From: Apis mellifera
Lineage: Eukaryota; Arthropoda; Insecta; Hymenoptera; Apidae
DNA length: 64,000 bases
Direction of reading: 5' to 3'
Assembly: GCF_003254395.2 (NCBI RefSeq)
Contig: NC_037652.1
Coordinates: forward strand, 1,203,001 to 1,267,000
The notes under the pieces were generated by a model. That model had not been told where the DNA came from. It saw only the letters and a list, made by a program, of their open reading frames with translations, and did not search any database. The translations under genes and the position numbers were made by a program. This document shows, in pieces, positions 1 to 11,306 of the stretch (within the stretch, counting starts at the first letter, position 1; each line of letters starts with the position of its first letter).

Positions 1-59
1 ATAAATAAAATAAAAATAAATCTTAAAATACACATCACCAACGACCCATCATCATCCCA

Positions 60-620
60 AAACTCTACCAAGATTCAAATTCTTAAACCTTGCAAAGCAG
101 CACGCCTATTCATCTGCCCATTTCCATGGTCCGCGAATTACCAGAATTTTTCTCGTCCCCTCCACGTTCCATTCCTCAACCCCAGATACGATTCATCACT
201 CTGGATGGCCTCCAACCCCCTTATCCACCACGTTCTCCATCTTTCGCATCTCTCCTTTGGGTGGATGGTGCATCAAGGATGCATGTATTCGTTGATCCCA
301 GGCCAAGATACGTAGGCAATACTCGGGTGCCGTGGGGACGTGGAAAAATACTACCCCTTTCTGTTCCTCGTCTCTTCCGCCCCTTATCCAGCGCGACTTG
401 CACTGTCTTCAAACGTCAACGCGATTTGTATCGCTTGGATATTGCTCGGGCGAAAAAATGAAATTTCTACCTTCTGGCCTTTTCTGATGGGATTTCTTAT
501 GGAACGGGGCTGGATCTCTGGCTTTTCGAGGATTTCCTTCTTCGAAATTATTTTCCCGCTTACCACGATCTTTGCGTCCTGAGGATTCGTGTCTTTGTGG
601 TCTTTGAGTTTATGGTATGA
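60..620. other. GC-richer, pyrimidine-rich island
   Basis: This stretch is clearly richer in C, G and CpG than the flanking AT desert. It carries a 123-codon stop-free frame on the + strand (90-461) that begins at TTG and overlaps open frames in other registers. I recognise no domain, signal peptide or repeated motif, and no convincing splice pair brackets it. A non-coding conserved element or a non-coding exon is more likely than a protein gene. Confidence 0.4.
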
Positions 621-1930
621 TGCATTCAAGTTTCATTACGAGAAGGAATTTGGTATTTGGATTAGAGTAGATTATAATACTCTGTCGAGATTTTATAAGT
701 CAATTATTCGTTTTGTGAATTTTTACGTGTAATATTTATGTGTATATATATATATATTTGTTTAATATTAAAAATATCTATTTCTCGTATCTAAATATTT
801 ATTTTATACATAAGTAATTGTAATTAAAGTGATTGTAATATCATGAAAATAAATAGGTACATGTAATTATATTTTTATTTCTAAAAAATAATATTAATTT
901 TGTCAAAAACATTTTCATGCTCTCAATAATCATAAAATAAATTAATCATAAAAATAAAATAATTATTTAATCATAATCTCCTCATACATTAGTTATTTTC
1001 GATAGAAGAGAACTAGAATTAAAGATAGAATAGAATTAAATATAATAATATTTGAAATAATTTCTATTGGATTGATATTAAATGTGATTTAACTACTTTT
1101 AAAATTATTGTATTTTTCATAATTCTTGCGGTATAATTTTAACCTCGTTGAGATAATAAAATATCAAAGTGCAAAGTGAAGGAAATAGGATGGTATTAAT
1201 ATCAGAGAGAAATAAAGACATGATATAAATCTTAAGTTCCATAAAACATGAAAAATTATCTTCTATATCTTATAAAATATGATGCAATTTATTTCGAATC
1301 ACTAAATTTGGAATTTCGAAAATTTCATTTTTAATTCAATAATGATAAATAAGAAATTGACCAAGTTTAAAATATTCATTTTAATTTATTACAATTTTAT
1401 TAAAATCTCTTATAATGTAAAAATATTTAATTTTGAAAAAATATAAAAAAAAATGGAACAATTACAATATTTTATTTTAATCAACTAGCACTTATCATAA
1501 ATATAGATCATGATTTTTCTACAAAAATTTTAGTATTTGATATTAGTGATTTTTAATTTTTGTTTTATTTTTTATATTATATTATTTTCATTTTTTTGTT
1601 TATAAATAATTTTTTTCTCTCAATAAATAAATAGTGTATCTAAATTTTAAATATAAAAATTAATTTTATAAATAATAAAAAATTTATAAGCATATCTATG
1701 TAATATATATATGTATATGTTTTTTTTCTTTATTTATAATATACGCAATACATAAATGTGACATATCGTAATCGTCCATTATATTTCCAGTCAGGAATTC
1801 TATAGATATTAAAAGAACTTAAAAAAAATTTTTTAGAGGCTATAAAAAAAATTCCTTTTCATCGAGAATTAAATGTGAAATTATAATTATATAATACAAT
1901 TACATAACGTAAAATTTTTTTTGTCATATA

Positions 1931-1984
<54 letters not shown>

Positions 1985-2190
1985 TATTGATATTGATACA
2001 CTTTAACATTTTTTCATTAAATATTAAAGCATATATTTAATAATTTTATTTAATAATTAATCGCAATACTATATTATAAATATAATATAAAAAATAATTT
2101 ATAGATAGATTAAAAAAATATATATATATATTTTGTTAATTACTTTTTATAATAATTTATTTATGAATTGTGTTTAAATAATTGAAGATT
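621..2190. other. AT desert without recognisable gene
   Basis: Extremely AT-rich, with homopolymer runs, frequent stops in all frames and a long AT dinucleotide tract (annotated separately). I see no coding signal. Confidence 0.7.
1935..1979. repeat. (AT)n microsatellite
   Basis: An uninterrupted AT dinucleotide run of about 45 bases. Likely length-polymorphic. Confidence 0.95.
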
Positions 2191-2194
2191 AAAA

Positions 2195-2640
2195 ACCACT
2201 TAATCCATGTTGATAATGTTTTTCCATTTCTTCGAAACGATCGAGCAAGCCGTTACATTTACCGCGTTAAATAAATGCACTTTCCCAACGAGGAAGCAGG
2301 GAAATACGGAATCGAATGAATTTACGAAGAAACTCGACCGAGCCAGCAAGCGTAATGCGATGATTGATCGCCATTACTCGGTTGCTTGGTTGACCTTTAG
2401 ATGAAAGCACATTATCTAGCACCTCTTTAGATATTTTTAACCGGCAGTTGGGTAAACTGCGTCCAGAAGAGGATTAGCCGCTTTAGAACTGTAACCAAGT
2501 GGAACTCATATTTATGGAAATACGCCAACACAATGTTACGTATCTGGCTCGATTCGCGTTTATGCAAAACGCGAAGTGGAATATATTGGAAAACTGTTCT
2601 GCAGCCGTGATTCTTTCAGGTAGTTTGAAATGAAAAATTT
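2195..2640. promoter_or_regulatory. GC-richer island with a perfect inverted repeat; candidate regulatory element
   Basis: An island of mixed-complexity sequence in AT desert. It contains a perfect inverted repeat, TTCGCGTTT (2553-2561), a 5-base spacer and AAACGCGAA (2567-2575); the spacer and its flanks form an ATGCAAAA core resembling a POU octamer half. The open frame at 2207-2404 shows nothing recognisable. The island ends near TTCTTTCAG/GTAGTT (around 2620), a usable-looking acceptor followed by a weak donor. Enhancer or non-coding exon cannot be separated from sequence alone. Confidence 0.4.
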
Positions 2641-3120
2641 ATGAAAAGTGAGTGTATTTTCTTTTTTTTTTTTTTTTTTTTTTAATACATTGCCTTTTTC
2701 TTATCTTATCTTTTGTTACAAATAACGTTATGATGATAATGTTTTAAAATAACATTCAAAGTGAAAGAATTTATTAATAAAATTGTGTGAATGTATATTC
2801 GAGTAATAAATTTAGAAGAAATTTATTGATTATATTGTATGAATAACGACGTTGTACGCATTTTGATATGATGTAATAAATATATGTATAAATATTTATA
2901 ATAATTTAATTATTTATTATAAATATTTTTAATAATTTCAATTGATATTGAAATGGAGTTTTCGTTACAATTAATATAATTTCAAGGATTAGATTGTCGA
3001 ATAAAAATTATTCGATCCCAATTCGATTCAAATTTACCCCAATAAATTCTAGATTCTTTAGCATACAGGATGTTAATATGTTCGTCGACTAACATTTAAC
3101 AAAATTGATTTTAATATAAG
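2641..3120. other. AT-rich spacer with poly-T tract
   Basis: AT-rich sequence starting with a poly-T run (about 2660-2682). No gene is seen. The right end runs into the first inverted-repeat element and the tandem array. Confidence 0.6.
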
Positions 3121-3148
3121 CACAAAAGTTGGTTCATAAAAATATATA

Positions 3149-3305
3149 AGATTTATTTATTAAGTTATGCAATTGAAGTTTATTTTAAATGAAAGATAAG
3201 ACAAAAATAGATTAAAATCGTTTTGTTATACAGTTGTCATGTTCTATTCCAACCTTGTTTCATCTAACGCGAATTTCAATTGCTTACAATTTAATAGATA
3301 AGCCT
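3149..3305. mobile_element. MITE-like element with terminal inverted repeats, diverged copy 1
   Basis: The left terminus (3149-3175) and right terminus (3277-3305) are imperfect reverse complements sharing the core ATTTATTTATTAAGTTAT. The element is about 157 bp, non-coding, and shares internal sequence (AATTGAAGTTTA followed by an AAGATAAGACA-like stretch) with the elements at 16,506 and about 48,300. Size, non-coding interior and paired termini fit a miniature inverted-repeat transposable element. I could not define a target-site duplication, so the superfamily is unknown. Confidence 0.55.
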
Positions 3306-4479
3306 CAATACTGATATTTTTGTGTTCGTTTTTCGATCGAAATTTTCTAAAATAGTCTTTTCTAATATTATATTCTATTTATAAACGTAAAGATTATTTC
3401 TTCAGCTTGCATTCATCGAAGCATTTGAAATTTCGCAGATTCTTGGAAAGAGAATCACCGATAGATTACAATATTCTTTTTACGTAAAATATATTTTCTT
3501 TCACAAGAAATATTACATAATTTTAATAAAATGTACTTTTGCTTATCCATAAAATGACGATAGAATTAAGATGGAAATTAAAAAGGTTTTTATGAAAGTA
3601 GAAAAGAATTTATTTACATATAAATATTAAACTATACCACTTTTTACATGATATCGTTATTTCAAAAGAATAAAAGTTAATTTTTCTAAAAACAATAATA
3701 AATCTTATTTTTCTAGAGATTTCAGAATTTCATTGTTGTTTAAATTTTCTCTTTTAAATCAATTATCTCAAAAATTTTAACAATATCAATATTATGAGAT
3801 TCTAATTTTGAACAAAATAATATAAAATTTCTTTATTTTAAAATCATGTTTAATCTCAATATTATTTTTTTAACTCTTTAAATAATTCTATAAATTATAT
3901 TTCAATAATTTAATTATTTTTTTATTTTTGAATTAAAAATCTGAATAATATCTTTGTAAGTATCATATTTTGACATAATTCGAAATTCAATATTATTAAA
4001 TTTACTATTTTTTCTCCAAAAATCTAAAACATTTTAATAATTCCTTTACCAAAAATTCTATCAATTGAAGAGATTTATCTATCTGCAAAGATTTACAGTA
4101 ACAATAATTTCTTCACAAAATTATACGTATACGTATAGAAGATCATGAATTTTGATTTTCAAAGAAATTGTTATTTTTATTTTTAAAACTTTTATGACTT
4201 TATGAATATATTTTAATATATTTTAATAGACATAGACTTTTGTTGGTTGTGTATCAACATCAAAATTAAAAAAATTGCTAAAATTTTAATTAACTTTTGA
4301 ACTGATTTCTACAATTTTAGAAAAAAATAATTAATAATATTCATTCTGGACTATTATTAACTGGTGAAGTTCTTACTTTCACGTTTTTGAATCGAATTTC
4401 TCCAAAGTTAATTTAAAGATTGATTTTTTTATCAAAATTTGACAATTCTATAATCCCGCCAATTTCCTAACAGAATTTA

Positions 4480-6100
4480 TCCTAACATAATCCAACAACA
4501 TTATTTTGAAACATACTTGATTCAACTTCTTCAAAAAGAAGATAATAAATAAGAAATGCAGTGAAGGATGTAAAAATATCATAACTAATCTTGATATGAT
4601 CCAGTCCAAAAACTCTTCTTCCATACATCTTCTTCCAAATTACATACGATAAGAATACAAAAATAGCATCACACTTCATCTTGACATCGCCCAGTCAGAA
4701 AATTCCCCCACATTTTTCAAATTATATACGATGATAATATATAGTAATGATAATGTCTGCGGATTAGATAATAAATTATTTAATATATTACATAGGGATT
4801 AGTGATATGTAAATTAATTAATTTAATCAACGATTAAATTAACTTTCTCATACATAACTATTCAAATATTAGCATTTTCAAGAGTATAATAAAAAAATAT
4901 AAAACTAAATACTATTTCTAAATACTATAAAATTAAATACGAAATACTAAACAATAAAAGATACATGTATATATACTTTCCTGCTTACTCATACACAAAA
5001 TAAGTATAATCTATTTCAATATCTAAAAATTTAATAATAAACTGCACAAAATATGCATTTTCATATGTATAATTTCTAATAAAAGTAACAGGCACAATTC
5101 TTATTCTTGTTCGCACGTGACGATCATGATTATTCACTGTGACGACACTGATCATTTCTGATTTAATTCTTGAAACTAGAACTGATTTCGAACATTTAAA
5201 ATTTCGAATTAAATTCTTTTATTTCCTTCGCAAGCTTAAAAACACCAAATTCTCATTAATTGGTGGCTATGTGCTAATCAATGAAAAATTTATTTATTTT
5301 CTTAAATTTTCTTGGGAAAATTACTGGCTTAAAATACCAGGTATCTATTTAAATAGGAACAGGTCATTCGAATTAGGGAAAATCTAGAGTAACGGTTTTA
5401 ATTGTACAGGTTCGATCTGAGAATTTATGACATGTTTATTCTTCTTAGAATACGACAGGTAAAATGTTAGTTGATTTTCTTAATCCTTTAAAAATTATTG
5501 TCCTGGCAATAATATATAAGAAAATATTGGAATGTAAAATTTAAAAATAACAGAAAAGTTTTGTCTACATTATAAGCTTTGTTTAATTATATTTGCAAAT
5601 ACAACGTAAATTTTCTTAATTTACTCATATCATATGTAAATTATTTATTTATATAGGTTACACTGTAACATTGATTACGTGACATCGTGATTTCATAATT
5701 GATGCTGTAAGGATATTCGAATATTTCGAACAATTCGAAATTAGAATCGAATTGTGATTTGTTTTCAGTTTAGAGAAAAAGAAAAAATCAAACAATCAAA
5801 GAAATTTGAATTATTATTATATTATATTATATTATTATTATATTGAGTTAAAAAGAATTGAAGAATATCTATGGTAAATTAATTAAATATAAATTTGTTC
5901 TAAATCAAGTCTAAAATAAATACAAAATCTCGATTATGATTTAATTGAATTTTGTTAAATAAAGCGAGACAAAAAATTATTGACAAATTTTATTTTCAAT
6001 CATTGTATAATAAATTAACTGCATTTACAATAACATTTCAAAATCATTGTTACTTATCAAATATTTTGCCGCTAAATTTTCATATTTTAATCATTTCTTA
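4480..6100. repeat. Array block A1 (most diverged A copy)
   Basis: Homologous to 8330-10,064 and 13,550-15,279 but with many substitutions and indels. It keeps the 81-bp sub-repeat zone on its left, the GC-richer core at about 5100-5460 and the AAAGCGAGA motif near 5962. Short frames on both strands (4482-4679 minus, 5139-5387 plus) are not both maintained in the other copies. There is no B block after A1; it passes directly into S1. Confidence 0.85.
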
Positions 6101-8329
6101 ATTTTATTTTAGAAATTTGAAATGATAATTAAAAATTTTAATTTCACTTTTCTTAAATCGATATCTTAAAAATCTCAAATTCGATTCTAATTTTCAAGAT
6201 TCTTTAATTTTCGAAATATCACAAATTTTTCATTTTACAGATTTTTCTGATTCTTATAAATGAATTTTCTGATTCTGATAAATTAAAATACCGAATTTTC
6301 TGTCCAAATCATATTTTGACAATTCGAAATTCGAAATGATATAAAATTTTATATTTTTTCTCCAAAAATCTAAAATATTTTAATAATTTCCTTATAATTT
6401 ATAGTTAAAAATTCTATCGATAATAGAGATTTATCTGTATAAATATAAAATCAATAACTTTTTCACAAAATTACATTAAATATAAAGAAGATCGTGAATT
6501 TTGATTTTCAATAATTTCTGAAACAATTTTTATTTTTAATCTTTTAAACAAATATTTTATTTTTAAAACTTTTATGAATATAAATTAATAATCATAGATT
6601 TTAGTAGGTTGTGTATTATTAAAAGATCGCTAAATTTTGATTAATCTTTTTGTAGCAAGTTTAGAAAAAATGTTATGTAATATTCATTACAAATTAAACA
6701 GTAAAGTTTTTATTTTTACGTATCTTAATTGAATTCTAGTGATTTTTTTTTTTAAAGTTGAAAGTAGTGTAAATTTGTTTATGATTCTGAAAAACTGAAT
6801 TATTCAAACTCAAATTAATTATTAAAAAACGTATAAAATAAATTAATATTGATTTAAACATATGAAATGTGTAAAAACATGTGTATAAACAAAAGCTTTA
6901 TTTTTAATTTTGTAATCAATGACATATTAATTTTTAAGAAAAAAAGAACTTTACGCTACTTTCAAAATAAACAACTCAAATTTTAATATTACTTTACAAA
7001 ATTTTTTCAAGTCTTGACTTTATTAATATTTAAAATTTATATTGAATAAAAATAACAATTGTAAAGAAACTAAAAGAATATCATATTAAATGAAAAATAA
7101 AATTAAATTAAATAGAAAAAAATATATAATATATTATTTAAAATTAATTATTCACATTATTTACAAATAATTACAAATAATGTAAAAGAAGTTGCATATG
7201 ATATAATTTAATAAATAAAACAGAATTAGAAGAAGAGAGAATAATATAATGACATAATGATATCAATTTCATTAAAAAAAAAAATTAATAGGAATATACT
7301 TCTAACGTTTTAATAAAATATTTCTTGAGAAAATTTAAACGAATATAAGAAAAAAAGCAAAAAAAAATAATTCTTTTTCAAAATTATTTACACAAGTGAA
7401 TTATTTTTCCTAATTCTATTACTATTCTATATGTATATAATTTATATAATAAATATAATTTCTTTCGTGAGAAATATTAATAAAATATTTATTATTAAAA
7501 AAGGAAATTGATATAGCAATTAAAAAAATTTCTTTTGTAAAAATATAACAAAATTTATTTACATATAAGTACAAAATTATTTAACATTTTTTACATAATA
7601 TTAATATGCTTATGTTACAAAAGGTACAAAAGTTACTTTTTCCACATTGCTTTCTCAAAAACAGTAAATTACAAATTTAGTAAATTTGCAATTTTATAAT
7701 AACTCATTTTTATATTTAACAATCATTATGTATATTTAACAATCATTATTTATAATTAACAATCATTATCCTCTTCTTTCCAAGAATCTGTAACATTAAA
7801 TGAAAATTAAAAGATCAAACATAATTATAAATATATAAAAGTTCATAAATTTTAATTTTTAATAATTTCTTAATAGTTAACGTTCTAATTTTTCCAAAAA
7901 AGTTTTTATTTTTAATACGAAAAAAAATCTTTGTAAATATATAAATTTTAGTATATGTATCAATATCGAAATTAAAAAAATTGCCTAATTTTGATTCAGA
8001 TTTGAATTGATTGTTACAACTTTAAAAAAAAGAGTAGAACAATATTCATTCTGGATTTATATTAACTGGTGAAATGTTTATTTTCACAAAGTCTTATTTT
8101 TTTTGAATCGAACATTATCAAAATTAATTTAAATATTGATTTTTCTTACAAAATTTGACAATTTTATAAATATATTATAATAATATTAATAGTATCCTAA
8201 TAGAGTTTATCCTAATATAAGTTAACAATATTATCATGAAATTGTTAAAAATTATTTTTTGCACATTGCTTTTTCAAATATATTAATAATAAAATTACAA
8301 TAATTATTATTTATTATATATTATTATAC
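6101..8329. repeat. Array block S1
   Basis: AT-rich spacer block homologous to S2 (11,306-13,550) and, at its right end, to 3480-4480. It contains a 20-bp minisatellite with three copies (about 7716-7770). Non-coding in all frames. Confidence 0.8.
7716..7770. repeat. 20-bp minisatellite, 3 copies (S1 allele)
   Basis: The core AACAATCATTAT recurs at 7718, 7738 and 7758 with an exact 20-base period. The homologous site in S2 has five copies. Confidence 0.9.
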
Positions 8330-8379
8330 GTAATACTATTATACCTAAATTGAATTTCTTCAAGAAGACACTGACTAAG

Positions 8380-8550
8380 AAATATATTGAAGAATGCAAA
8401 AATATCACAATTAATCTTGATATGCTCTAGTCCGAAAATTCTTCTTCCATACAATTTCCAAATTACATAGAAGAATGCAAAAATAGCATTACACCTCATC
8501 TTGACATCGTTCAGATTCAAAATTCTTTCGTCGTACCAAATGATATACAA
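8380..8550. repeat. 81-bp sub-repeats inside block A
   Basis: GAAGAATGCAAAAATA begins at 8389 and again at 8470, followed in both by a CTTGA(T/C)AT landmark and AAATTCTT. A1 (about 4550-4730) and A3 (about 13,600-13,760) carry the same doublet, and B2 (about 10,130-10,260) holds a decayed version. Read on the minus strand the doublet gives a frame conserved in all three A copies, with recurring YVIWK, YGRR and FGL(D/E)HIKI. The sub-repeat explains that conservation without needing a gene. Confidence 0.75.
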
Positions 8551-9097
8551 CAGCATTTAGTAATGAAAACATCTGCGGATTAAATAATAAATTATTTAGT
8601 ATAATATTATATAAAGATTAATGATATATAGATGCGACAAAAATTTAATCAACAATTTTTATTAAATTAACGTTCTTATACAAAACAATGCAAATACTAG
8701 CATTTTCAAAAGTATAAATAAGTATATAATAAAAAAATGTAAAACTTAATATTATTTCGAGAACATGAAACACTAAATATAAGATATATGTATGTGTACT
8801 TACGTTTCGATATACAAAAAAGAAATAATGTATTTCAAAATTGAAAAATTTAAGAACAAATCGCACAAAAAATGTGTGTTCTCGAACAGAATTTCTAACA
8901 ATAGTCACAGGCAAAATTGTTATTCTTATTTGCACGTGTACTATGATGCTCATGATTATTCACTGTGATTATGACACTGATTCTGATCTGACACGGTTTC
9001 TGTTTCACTTCTTGATACTAGAAGTGACTTCGAACGTTTAGAGTTTCGAAATAAATTCTTTCATTCCCATCGCAAGCTTAAATACACCAAATTCTCA

Positions 9098-9135
9098 CTC
9101 ATGATTGGTGGCTACTTGGTGATAACCAATGAAAA
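9098..9135. promoter_or_regulatory. CCAAT-type inverted repeat in the GC-richer core of block A
   Basis: ATTGGT (9104) and AACCAAT (9124-9130) form an inverted repeat, and a further ATTGG lies about 45 bases downstream. The same arrangement occurs in A3 (about 14,325-14,352) and in altered form in A1 (about 5260-5280). Paired CCAAT boxes in the least AT-rich part of the unit could be promoter or factor-binding sites. No correctly spaced TATA/initiator pair is evident. Confidence 0.3.
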
Positions 9136-10064
9136 ATTAGTTTATTTTCTTAAATTTTCTTGGAAAAATTCTATTGGCTTGAAAATACTTGATATCTGTT
9201 TGAGTAGGGAGCAGGTCATTCGAATTAGGAAAAATCTGGAGTAACGGTTTTACAGATTCGATCTGAAAATTTATGACATGTTTATCCTTATTAGAATACC
9301 TCAGGTAAAATATCGGCTGATTTTCTTAATCCTTCAAAAATTATTGTCCTGGAAACAATATATGAATAAATATTAGAATGTTAAATTTAAAAATTATTGT
9401 CCTGGCAATAATATATGAGTAAATATTAGAATGTAAAAATTAAAAAAAACAGGAGAAGTCGTGTCAACATCATAAACTGTGTTTAATTATATTTGCAAAT
9501 GCAATGTAATTTTTCTTAATTTATTCATATAGGTTACACTGTAACATTGATTATATGATATCGTGATTTCATAATTGAAGTTATAAAGATATTCGAATAT
9601 TTCGTACAATTTGAAATTAGGAGCGAGTCATGATTTGTTTTCTAAATTAAAAATTAGAAAAAAGCAAAGAATCAAAGCAATTTGAATTATTATGAGTTAA
9701 AAAGAATTAAAGAATATCTATGATAAATTATTTAAGTATAAATTTGTTTTAAAGCAAGTCTAAAATAAACACAAAATCTCGATTATGATCTTAATTTAAT
9801 TATAAGTAATTGAATTTTATTAAACAAAGCGAGATGACAAATTATTGATAAATTTTATTTCTAACCAATAAATTAATTACATTTACAATAAAATTTCAAA
9901 ATCATTATTATTTAACAAATATTTTGCCTCTAAATCTTCATCTTTTTTTAATCATTCTTTTAATTTTATTTCTTTTAGAAATCTGGAATGTTAATTAAAA
10001 ATTTTAATTGCACTTTTCTTAAATCGATATCTCAGAAATTCCAAATTCGGCTCCAATTTCCAAG

Positions 10065-11306
10065 TTATATTTTGCAAGTATTTCATACATATTAATATTT
10101 ATCACACATATTTGAATAGAAATTTTCCAAGAAGACTTTGCATAAGTGATGTAAAAAAAGGATACAAAAATATCATAACAATATTATTGCTCTGACCTTG
10201 ATATCATGCAGTCTAAGTAAATTCTTCCACATAAGTTCTAAATTACATAGAATAAAGTACAAATATGATAATAAGGGCAGTAAAATACTTGAAAATATCA
10301 TGCAAAAATTATTAATTAATTATAAATTATTAGATATGAGAGTTCAGCAAAAATTTAATCGACGATTTATTTTTTACTATTAAATTAACATTTTCGTATA
10401 CACAAATATTCAAATATTAACATTTAATTATTTTTTATTTTTAAAAATAGAATTAAAAAATAAACTATTTTAATATTAACAAAATATAAAATATATGTGT
10501 GTAATTACTTATATATTTATAAAGATATAATTTAAAAATTTTAAAACAATACGTACAAAATATACACCAAATATTTATATATGATATGGTGAATGAAATA
10601 TAAAGATTATTTGGAACTTGGATTTTAATGAGGTTTTAAGAACTTGATATACGTCAAAATACGTCAAAATACGTCAAAATCCTTTTTTCATATAAGGATA
10701 AGATGTATCAAATTCTATTCCTGATATATACATAAGTGTTGAAAAGTTAAGAATGACGTCCTTCACAATGTCACATTGGAAGCTCATTAGAGAGAATGAT
10801 GGTACATGCTACCAGGTAAGTAGCTATGTAAATAATCTGAAATTTACGATACAGCATTGTCATTGAGATATCAGGTGCAAAACATAAGTTATTTCTATAA
10901 TCCTCCAAAATTGTTGCTGGTAATAATAAACAGAATTCTAATAGAAGAAAAGAAAAATGCAGGTAAAGTTTATAAATAACAGAAATCGAATCTGTAAACA
11001 TTTACTTAAAAATACTTCTTGTTAACATAAATTTTTTTTAATTCATTTGTATGAAAATTATTTATATAAATTACAGTAATTCTGATTATATCATTTATAA
11101 ATTTCCATTTACAATAAAATTTCCTGAAAATATATTGTTTATTAATATATAATTGTTTATTAACTATTTTTTTGCTAAATCTTTATATTTTAATCATTTT
11201 TTAATAATTATTTCTTTTAGAAATCTGAAATGTTAATTAAAAATTTTAATTGCACTCTTCTTAAATCGATATCTCAGAAATTCCAAATTCGGGTCCAATT
11301 TCCAAA
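10065..11306. repeat. Array block B2
   Basis: A diverged relative of block A placed between A2 and S2. It contains a 10-bp tandem repeat (ATACGTCAAA, three copies, 10,649-10,680) and a strong donor-like CCAG/GTAAGTAG at about 10,814. The 76-codon minus-strand frame at 10,771-11,001 is not kept in B3, so it is not called as a gene. Confidence 0.8.

Larger units (their letters stand above)
8330..10064. repeat. Array block A2, near-identical to A3
   Basis: From about 8460 onward it matches A3 (offset about 5220) almost base for base. The 309-nt stretch 8645-8953 equals 13,867-14,175 at protein level across a 102-codon minus-strand frame. Differences to A3 are mostly single-base length changes in A or T runs. 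The 102-codon frame has no recognisable domain and is absent from A1, so I treat it as a chance frame carried by the repeat. Confidence 0.9.

Noticed and set aside
5340..5370. TATA box plus initiator in A1 (TATTTAAATA and TCATTC)
   Set aside because: Spacing is about 16 bases, too short for a TATA/initiator pair, and the TATA-like word is not kept in A2 or A3.
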